DNA of 64,000 bases from Diospyros lotus. Taxonomy: Eukaryota > Streptophyta > Magnoliopsida > Ericales > Ebenaceae. A program made the position numbers and the translations under genes. Position 1 is the stretch's first letter, and each line of letters begins with the position of its first letter. Under the pieces are notes generated by a model. The model did not search any database. It was given only the letters and a program-made list of their open reading frames with translations, and was not told where the DNA came from. The stretch is taken from the NCBI RefSeq assembly GCF_014633365.1, contig NC_068350.1:38431119-38495118 (forward strand). Direction: 5' to 3'. Positions 56,076 through 64,000 of this stretch are shown here, one piece after another.

Positions 56076-57222
56076 TTGAAGCTGACAGTAACTTCTCTCA
56101 TTTATCACTTCATTAGAATTGAACGGTTTAGCATGTTCCCATCTCTTCATGTACTTTTTCTTCTTTTTCTGGTGCTCCCTGGGTTCTAGACTTTTTGCAC
56201 ACCTTATTCAGATGCCATGGAAACATACCAGGTGTCCATTTTGCACCCACCTTTTTGTAGCTTTTGAAGCTTGAGGAATGGCCACGGTGTTTGGCCCTGG
56301 TTAACTATTAAGCATGAATACTGAAGAAAGCAGCCCCGTCCTTTTTTTGTAGTAAAAAAAACTAAAATGGAAGAGCATGGAGGTCTGATAAATAATTTTT
56401 TTGAGTGACTGAAAACTGGGAATGGACTTGGACAGATAAGAGTGTGAACTCTCTTCAAATAATACATTAGAATCCTGTTGTAGATGGTTGGAAATTGATT
56501 CTAATCTCATCTCTCTTCCCCTCACCTCATTTATCCTTCTCTTTGGTCTCTTCCTCTGTTGTCTCTGCGTCAAAGAACTTGGTTGGTAATGGTGATAGGG
56601 TAGGTTTTGGTAATGTGGAAAACTCGTGGAGTCTCTAGATCACAATAAGTTTTTGGCTTATGCTTATCTCATTCTCCCGAAAACTTACGGTCTACTTGCT
56701 CTACGAGCCTAGGTGAACTAATAGGTTCGCTGCAATTTGAAGCTTAAGGTCCTGACCTATTGAATAGGCATAGTTAAATGTGTATTCTTGTACGGAAGTA
56801 GAATTGAGCTCACAATCTTATAATATTTTAAACTCCTAAATACGTGCAATAAATTATTTACGCTACTCAAAAAATTGAAATAAAAGAACTTTAAGAGGGC
56901 ATTTGCCTTAGCGTATTTTTTGGTTAAAGATTGCATATTAGCTCTTTAATATTTTCTTACATACTTCACAAAGTTGTGTAGTTTATAAACTCTTCTAATA
57001 ATATTTTTTTCTAAAAAAAATGGGCAACCCTATACCCTTTTTTACAGTGTATAAAGTTGTCTAGAAAAAGATTGTTGTAAAAGACCAAAATGTCTTATTA
57101 TATAAAGTCTTACTATTTATAAATTCTTTATAAAACTTATAAAATTCTGAAGCCAAAAGTTCTTATAATATAAGGTAGCAAAACATCCTTTTATAGTAGC
57201 AAAATAAGGTAACCATTAGGGA
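55639..57222. other. Cornichon 3'UTR and downstream spacer
   Basis: The first few hundred bases should be 3'UTR; no certain poly(A) signal is assigned. An (AT)n run lies near 56049-56076. Beyond it no gene is recognised; open frames on the minus strand near 56204-56573 lack motifs. Confidence 0.45.
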
Positions 57223-57600
57223 TGAGTAAAATTTTAGTTAAAGTGAAATAAATGAATTGAATTGGTCAAAATTGACCGCTTGATTTAGTTCAATTTATAA
57301 ATTGTTGGATTCAATTTTTAAATTTGAATTTTTTAATTATTTCAATTTGATTCGATTTAATTGAAAAAATTTAAAATAACTAAATTAATCAAAATGTCAA
57401 AAATAATATTTTTAACAAAAATTAGTCAGCTTGATTCAGTTATTTTAATTTAACTAAAATTTTGTTGACCTTTAATTATTTTTATCTATTTAAAGTTTGT
57501 TATTTTGGTTTCTTAATGTTTTTTATTTTTTTTCATTTTTTTGATTGTTTTAATTTAAACAATTTTTCGATCGGTCTAATTTAATTTTTGAAAAAAAAAA
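57223..57600. repeat. Family B AT-rich repeat unit
   Basis: Starts TGAGTAAAATTTTAGTTAAA and has the inverted TTTAACTAAAATTTTG near 57449-57464, as in the unit at 3070-3982. The sequence to 57600 continues in similar AT-rich repeat style. Confidence 0.55.
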
Positions 57601-60089
57601 TAATTTATCCTAGCAATGACAATGTGACAAGAACGAAAATGGAAATTCTAAAAGCATGTTTTTGGGTTATAATGGGCTTATAGAAGGAACAGTATATTTC
57701 CTCTTAATGGGCTTGTATTTGAGTGGGCCTTTTAGTTTGTTATCGGGCTCTGATAGGCCCAATTTCATGAACTGGCCCACTGGATTATGACGTTTGTCTC
57801 CGAAAGTGATTGTCTGATTAAAGGTTTTACTTGCGGGCCCACATTACCAGACACTGTCCGTCTGTCACCAAACAGTTGTCCAGAACCGACATATAACAGG
57901 CAGCTGGGCTTCTGTCGTACAACCAAAGTAACGGGTACTGATTAATTAGTGGGGGCCCATTTCATTATTAATTGGCCCAATTTTTGGCGGCCCCCACACT
58001 TCTTCTGAGCCCTCTTTGATTGGACAGTACCGTCCAACTGTACTACTGGGCTCAACAATGGGCCCATCTGTTTGTTACGGCACTCATTGATATTATTTAG
58101 TAATTTAATTAAAACTATTTATGTATAATAAAAATAATTTTCTTTGTTTTTTTCAAATTAAAAATAGTAAACATCTCGGAAGCACTTTTAATTGATATAA
58201 TTTTTATTTTTGTATGACAATTTTTGGATCCATAAAAGGAATTTTTTTTGTTCCTTCTTTAAATGAATACATTTTTGATTGATAAAATTGTTCGGAAGTT
58301 AGGACAATAGTTGACATTACCATATTCTTAAAGGGGTCGGCTCTTTATATTTTGAAAACATTATTATCATATTACTATTTTCGACGATTTAGACAAAAAA
58401 ATTCTAAACACTACTCAAGAAAAAAAATAAATTTCTGAATAGAAAACAGCTGTTCTATCTTTTCACCAATGCCCTTTGAATTAGGAGAAAATTTCTTTCC
58501 AAGATTTTTGACATTTAACTTTAATCATGTTTCTTTTATTAGCCTGTACAACATAGGCCCATGGACCCATTCACGGGCCCATGTTTCTTTTTAGCTGCTT
58601 CTCGGGCTTGTTTTATCCTACAGAGAATTCAGAGAGGAAAAACATCTGGGCCATGTCACGTGGATCGCACGGGTATTAAGGTCTGGTTTTTCTTATTTAA
58701 TATAAGTTTTGGGGGGGTATTCTATACATTTTTACATAAAAGGCCCAGTGGCCCACAACTGTGGAAAATCTGAGGCCCAGATAGTGATGAATTTTATATT
58801 CATTGAATAATGAGCCAACCTTGATAGAGTCCAAACACCAAAGTTGGTGGGCCCAATTAGCTGCCGAATTGTACTGTTCTAAGATCAACTTGGTCATTTC
58901 ATTCACATTGGTGAAAATATCTTCTCTCCCGCCATTGCAAATATATATATATATGTTTATAAAAATATACAACACATCAGCCCTTATCTTATAACTCAAT
59001 CATTTTATTTATAATTATATTTTCTTAATATTCATATAACTCACAAGACATTATATTTATGAATTGTGATGGAGTGTTTATCTATTTTTTTGAAGACTTG
59101 TGAAATAGAAATAATTTGAGACACAGAATGTTTTTTGCGCGTGCCATTCAATAGTTAAGTTTGTCTTCGAGAAAGAGTATATAAGATTAAGAGAAATATA
59201 ATTTGAGTAATGTTTTAGTCATATTTTGATCAAAAGAATCACTTTTTATTTATAAAGACTGAAGTTGACAGGTGAAAGAGTATTTACATATTTCAGGATA
59301 ATTTGTTTCAAATTTTTAGGTAGATACATCGAAAATGAGTTAATATATTTTTAAACTCAAGAGAAACCCATAAAGATGATTTTCCAAGGGTACTCAGGAG
59401 AGGCTCCTTGAAATTATTTTATCGAGAAGGTCTTTCGACCTGCCCCTTAATCTTCTTTTTCTTGGGTTTAGTCTTAAATTTATTTTCTTGGCCACAATAA
59501 TGAGTTTTTTTATTAAAATTTATTGATATTTCTTATTAAATATTTATTTTATTAAATTTTATTGTAGAGTTTTTCAACAATGAAGAAGGCATTTATTTAT
59601 ATGTACTAATAGCTCTGAGGGGAGGGAAGTAAAAATATAAAAAAAATAAAAATATAAATTGAGTACACTCACAATTATTAAGTAGCATGTTAAAATTTTA
59701 TAATAAAAATAAAAACCAAAAGGAAAAATCATAAAACTATAAATTTTCTAACTGTTACATGAATTTTAAATTTTTAGTCATTTTTATCTATAATTATGTT
59801 TTTGGTAGCGTCGTTATATTGCATTTTATTTCAATAATATTTTGAGTATTTTTTTTGTCCTTATTTTATTAAAGACTTCATCTATTCGAATCTCTCGCCT
59901 CATCGACGTGTTGCAATTGACATATTTATTGGTTTTATTTTTATTTTTCTAAATCATTATATCGTGATTTTTAGGTCTTATTTTTAATAAATAATATATT
60001 ATTATTATTATCATCTCATTTTTATATTTTTTTTATGATACCACGTAAACCTCAATTATAATAATATTTTATACATGTTAATATTAGGG
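57601..60089. other. Intergenic DNA, no gene seen
   Basis: 57700-58080 and 58540-58900 are less AT-rich with several GGGCCCA motifs, which could be promoter-type sites or old repeat sequence, but no convincing open frame follows. The remainder is AT-rich. Confidence 0.4.
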
Positions 60090-60450
60090 AGAGCAAGAGT
60101 TCGTTATCTAAACTAACTGAATTGAGTTGACTGAACTTATTAGTTTGATTTATTGTTTTTTGTATTGGTTTGGTTCGATTAATTTTTCTCAAAAAATTTA
60201 GTTTTTGATTTAATTTATGGGTTAGAAAAATTGAATTAATCGAACTTTAAAATGATATTATTTTGATATTTATAAAAGGACATCATTTTTTTCAATTTTG
60301 TGTATTTTTTATCATTATTTTGGTTTTTTTTGCATTTCTTTGGTTTAATCTGTTTGGTTGAATTTATACGATTTGGGTTCAGTATAATTAGTTAATAAAT
60401 TTTGATCAATTCAATAATCGAAGTGACAATTTACACACTCCTAATTAACA
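60090..60450. repeat. Family B AT-rich repeat unit
   Basis: Contains GGTTTGGTTCGATT and AATTTAGTTTTTGATTT motifs typical of family B. The ends are degraded. Confidence 0.45.
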
Positions 60451-60484
60451 CTTAACTAGTCAAAAATCTTATGGTGAATATAAT

Positions 60485-61169
60485 TGTCGACGTTCGATTC
60501 CAACCGACCGTGATTCGTTTTGGGTCGCGGTGAGTAAATCTAAAATACCAAGAAGAAGAAAAGAACCCAAAATCCAAACGTGAACCAACACCAGGATTTT
60601 TTACGTGGTTCGACCAGAATGATGCCTACTCCACGACCGCACTTTAATTATTCTCTCAGAATGGCGGTGTCTGATTATTTTTTTCTTTTTTTTGTCCCTC
60701 GTGATATCTATGACTCTTATTTATACTGATGAGCTTTTACAATTTAGATAACATATAAAAATACAATGATTGTATAATGGGGGACAAACAACCCTTATCG
60801 CCTGTACAAGACCGAGAGTGGGATTCTCATTACGAGGGGGATGGGCTGCTGCAGATAAAGTGAACGGGCCCTACCTCTAACTTTCTCAGCAGCTTCACCA
60901 CTTATGCGAGCTGATGGCTTTAGGTCAGCAACTTAGATGACTCAGCGAACTGAGAGTTTTGTATCGAGCTCATTAGTTGATCGTTGAGAGTTCGTCAGGG
61001 GTTTCATCAGGAGCTCGCAAGGTGCTTGCTCTATGGGTTTCGGACTTTGGTGATGTATGGATTTTATTTAACGAGATAGTCAGGATCTTTCGTGCTCTGG
61101 GTGATTGGGCCGGCCCATTAGGCTGAGCCTGACCCATAAAAGGGGGTGATACGGGAATAGCGTATAACA
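60485..61169 (-). mobile_element. Solo LTR, Copia-like, copy 2, with target-site duplication
   Basis: It starts TGTCGACGTTCG and ends GTATAACA, 685 bp. A 5 bp duplication ATAAT lies at 60480-60484 and 61170-61174. On the minus strand the GTGGAGTAGGCATCATTCTG and GGTCGAACCACGTAAAAAA blocks lie near the 3' end, as in plant Copia LTRs. It is the same family as 33795-34427. No internal domain is present. Confidence 0.85.
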
Positions 61170-61369
61170 ATAATTCTTCTCAAAATCTGATCGTTTCGTT
61201 TAAGTCTCCTATAACTTAAATCAAACATTAAAAAAAAAAAAAACTCTTTTAAATTGATTAAGAAAAAATATATATAAACCATCAGAATTTAAAGAATCTA
61301 AAATAAATTGTAAGAAATATATGTAAAAGTTACCCAAATTAAGAAAAAAATTATTGCCTAATTTATAGG

Positions 61370-62040
61370 GTTGAACTGAAGGGACTAAAATATTAAAATT
61401 AAAAGAATTGAATTTGTGTAAAAAATATAACTAAACTAACTGAACAAATATAAAAATCGAATAAAACAAAATCGAAAAAAGCAAATAAATACAAAAAAAA
61501 AAAAAAAAACTTGACCTATAAAAAAAATCAAAAAGTTGAAAAAACAAAGTCTTTTTTTACATTTCGATAAAAAAAACTGAAATAATTTAATCAAAATAAC
61601 TAAAATTATCAAACTTGAAAACAAAACTAAATAGATCTTTAACTTGAATCCAACTGAACCGACTGAATTGATTTAGTTCAATTACTTCTGTTAAGCTGAA
61701 ATTTTAGTTATCCTAGTAATTTATAATGAAAACTAAATAAAATGAAATTTGAAAAAAATAAATAAATATAAGAAAAAAAAAACTCAACCTACAAAAAAAA
61801 CCAAAAAAACAGAACTTGAAAATTTGAGAAAACTCAAAAAATACAGAAATAACGGATAAATAATGTCATTTTTTATGTTTCGAAAAGAAATTAAAAGAAC
61901 TTAATTAAAATTGACAAACATAAAAGTATAATTGAATTGATCCTTAATTTGAATTGAACCGAACTAATCGAATCGGTTCGATTCGGTTCGGTTCAAATGC
62001 TTTCTTTAAACTGAAATTTTGGTTGCCCTACGAATTTATA
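61370..62040. repeat. Two adjacent family B AT-rich repeat units
   Basis: Units at about 61370-61710 and 61711-62040 share GAACCGAACT, CGATTCGGTTC and TTTAAACTGAAATTTTGGTT motifs in the same order, so they look like a tandem pair. Confidence 0.5.
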
Positions 62041-62349
62041 ATGAAAATTACAAAACAAGTCAACAGCAAACAAATTAAAAAATCCGACAACAAATCTTGG
62101 TATTAATTGATTTTGGGTGGGTGTTTTGCTAAGTACAGAAGCAATTATTGAGCTGCCAACTTACCTGCTGCTGTGTTTTGCTGTTCCCCCACTGCTCTTT
62201 TTAAGCCAACATCTCTTACACTTCTTGATAACTCATTATTTCTTGTCCCATTTCTTCTTCTTTTTTTTTTAATCAATATTTTATATAATATAAAAAATAT
62301 ATTATATATTGAAAGTATGATACACAATACCATATAAAAATAATATATA

Positions 62350-62735
62350 AAAATGAGTATTTAGTTGATTTAATTTTAATTTAATTATCGAATTTACTAA
62401 ATTATTTAAATTAAATAGACTAAACTTATATTAAAAATTAAATCAAATCAACCTAATATACCCTCAAACCAAACAAATAAAAAAAAAAGTGAATTGATCA
62501 AAAAATTCAAAAACCAAAAAAACTAAAAAAATAAAAATAATAAAGTGTAAAAATAACATAATTTTTGACATTTTGATCAATTTGATTTTTTTAACTTTTT
62601 TCAATATGAAAATCGAACCAAATCAAAATAATTAAAATTGTCAAAGTAAAAAATCGAATCGAACTGACTTACAATTCAATCAATCGATTGAGTTCAATTC
62701 TTTTAGTTTAATCAAAATATAACTCACCCCCAATG
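62350..62735. repeat. Family B AT-rich repeat unit
   Basis: Contains AATCGAACCAAATC, AATCGATTGAGTTC and TTTAATCAAAATATAACTCACC, the family B pattern. Ends are approximate. Confidence 0.45.
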
Positions 62736-64000
62736 ATATATATATTTTATATTGTATAAAATAATTTTCACTTTATATAAGATACTGACATCCTTAAATA
62801 TCGTAAGGTTTCACTACCGAAGCTCTAAATTTATGATTCTCTTCCCATCCATTCTATTTCTTTTGGTATGATTATTTGTCTTCCAAGATAAATTATATTT
62901 ATGCAATTAGATAAGAAAAAAAACTAATAAAAACTCAATAAAATAAGAAAATAAAAAAAAATCAATCCATTGGTAGGGGGTTGGCAAAACTTTTTTCTTT
63001 CATTTCTTTTTCTAGTCGAATCCATATTTAGCGACGAAACTGTCTTCTTTGTATTTGTGGCTAAAGGAACTTTTTTGTCGAATTAGGTTTAACTGAAAAA
63101 TATTTTAGTTAGTAACTCTATAAGGGTATAAGTTAAGATAAATTTGTGTGTTGACTAATTAAGTTAATGTTCATACAATATTTCGATTATGAATTAAAAT
63201 TGACTACTTAAATTCTAACTCCGAAAATTTTATTAGGGTTGAAGTATCGAGGAGAAGTACTATGCTTTGCAGAGTACTTAATATGCTTTTAACCTAGAGT
63301 TAAGATCCTATACATGGTAGACTGGCCTTTGCACATGAGAAGAGGTTGCCAATTTTTGGGACTGTGCCACAAATAATTGTCCATAGCTGGGGTTAGAGGG
63401 TACCCTTCATAGCTTTTTATGGGACTTTGGCATTGGGTTTTGGGCGAGTCACTGCCGATTAGAACTGCATCATAGGCTTATCCTCCTGCATGGTCCCTGC
63501 CAAGGGCTGCTGCCTCTTTGCATCGCCATCACCCACTAGCTCCAAATTTATGGTGCCACAAAAAAGATGGTCTGCCGTTATTGTTGATTTTGTTAGATTA
63601 GGGCTATTCTAGGGCTCATGCCCTTTGCTCCTAGCATAACTAATTCCATTTGAGTCTCGTCTCAAATTATTGGAGTCGAGTCAAACTTTGACAATAAATC
63701 TAAAATTAAAAATCAAAATACATCATATCAAATTTGGGATGAATTATTGGTGTTAGTTCTCTCGATAATCGAGAGAATATCATTTTTGTACACAATCTTT
63801 ATTTTTATTTTATAAATAAATTAATTGTGTTTTAACTTGAACCCATGACTTATTAATACGAAGAAGTAATCTTGTTATTGTTATCGCAATTTAATCTTGT
63901 GTTTTGGTTGGTACTGAATGAATTTTTTTTAAAATTATATAAAAATAATAATTCTAAATAAGAAAAGTATGCACAAATGGAATAATACCCTTAATACTAA
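62736..64000. other. Intergenic DNA to the window end
   Basis: Mostly AT-rich. A GC-richer stretch at about 63300-63570 has no frame or motif I recognise. No gene is supported. Confidence 0.45.

Noticed and set aside
57700..58900. Clustered GGGCCCA motifs as a possible promoter of another gene
   Set aside because: No convincing coding region follows on either strand within the window.

Overview
The window is nuclear DNA of a flowering plant, very probably a eudicot or related broad-leaved species. It has intron-bearing genes, AT-rich intergenic DNA, and dense plant transposons: a Cassandra TRIM, Copia and chromovirus Gypsy pieces, L1 and RTE LINEs, a Helitron, a Mutator-like element, a CACTA end and many MITEs. 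I cannot name the species from sequence alone.

Five protein genes can be supported. Three are near-identical copies of a MCTP3/MCTP4-type gene (multiple C2 domains and transmembrane region protein, about 776 aa, intronless coding region). Copies 1 and 2 lie on the plus strand at 5.0-7.3 kb and 15.0-17.3 kb; copy 3 lies on the minus strand at 26.0-28.4 kb, tail to tail with copy 2. Each appears to have a short first leader exon, one 5'UTR intron and a roughly 320-370 nt second leader segment. Copies 1 and 2 share a short upstream ORF that runs across that intron. The fourth gene, on the minus strand at 36.7-40.8 kb, is a two-exon leucine-rich-repeat receptor-like kinase of the At1g66830 type with a degenerate catalytic core. 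The fifth, on the plus strand at 44.8-55.6 kb, is a four-exon cornichon homologue whose second and third introns are swollen by retroelement debris.

Layout: 1-4.1 kb is AT-rich DNA with a 597 bp MITE, a CACTA end and an intact 672 bp Cassandra nested in an AT-rich MITE. 4.1-7.7 kb is MCTP copy 1. 7.7-14 kb is AT-rich with MITEs, including an unusual nested-hairpin foldback element at 10.3 kb. 14-19.1 kb is MCTP copy 2, whose 3' flank is interrupted by a MITE carrying a Helitron. 19.1-26 kb holds AT-rich DNA, a Copia LTR end, a chromovirus remnant split from its flank by an 886 bp Mutator-like element, and tandem repeats. 26-29.2 kb is MCTP copy 3. 29.2-36.7 kb is repeat-rich (SINE candidate, Gypsy-type LTR candidate, solo LTR). 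36.7-41 kb is the receptor kinase. 41-44.6 kb is AT-rich with a GC-rich-cargo MITE. 44.7-55.6 kb is cornichon. 55.6-64 kb is AT-rich with another solo LTR and clustered AT-rich MITEs.

Functional reading: plant MCTPs of this group are ER-anchored C2 proteins known from plasmodesmata and from intracellular trafficking of regulators. Cornichon proteins are ER cargo receptors for COPII vesicles. The receptor-like kinase sits at the plasma membrane. Nothing suggests these form one pathway; they are neighbours. I did not find a clearly new biological system. The most informative signals are the inverted, mosaic MCTP cluster (gene-conversion pattern), its uORF spliced from two exons, and several well-bounded nested transposons with target-site duplications that can be read directly.
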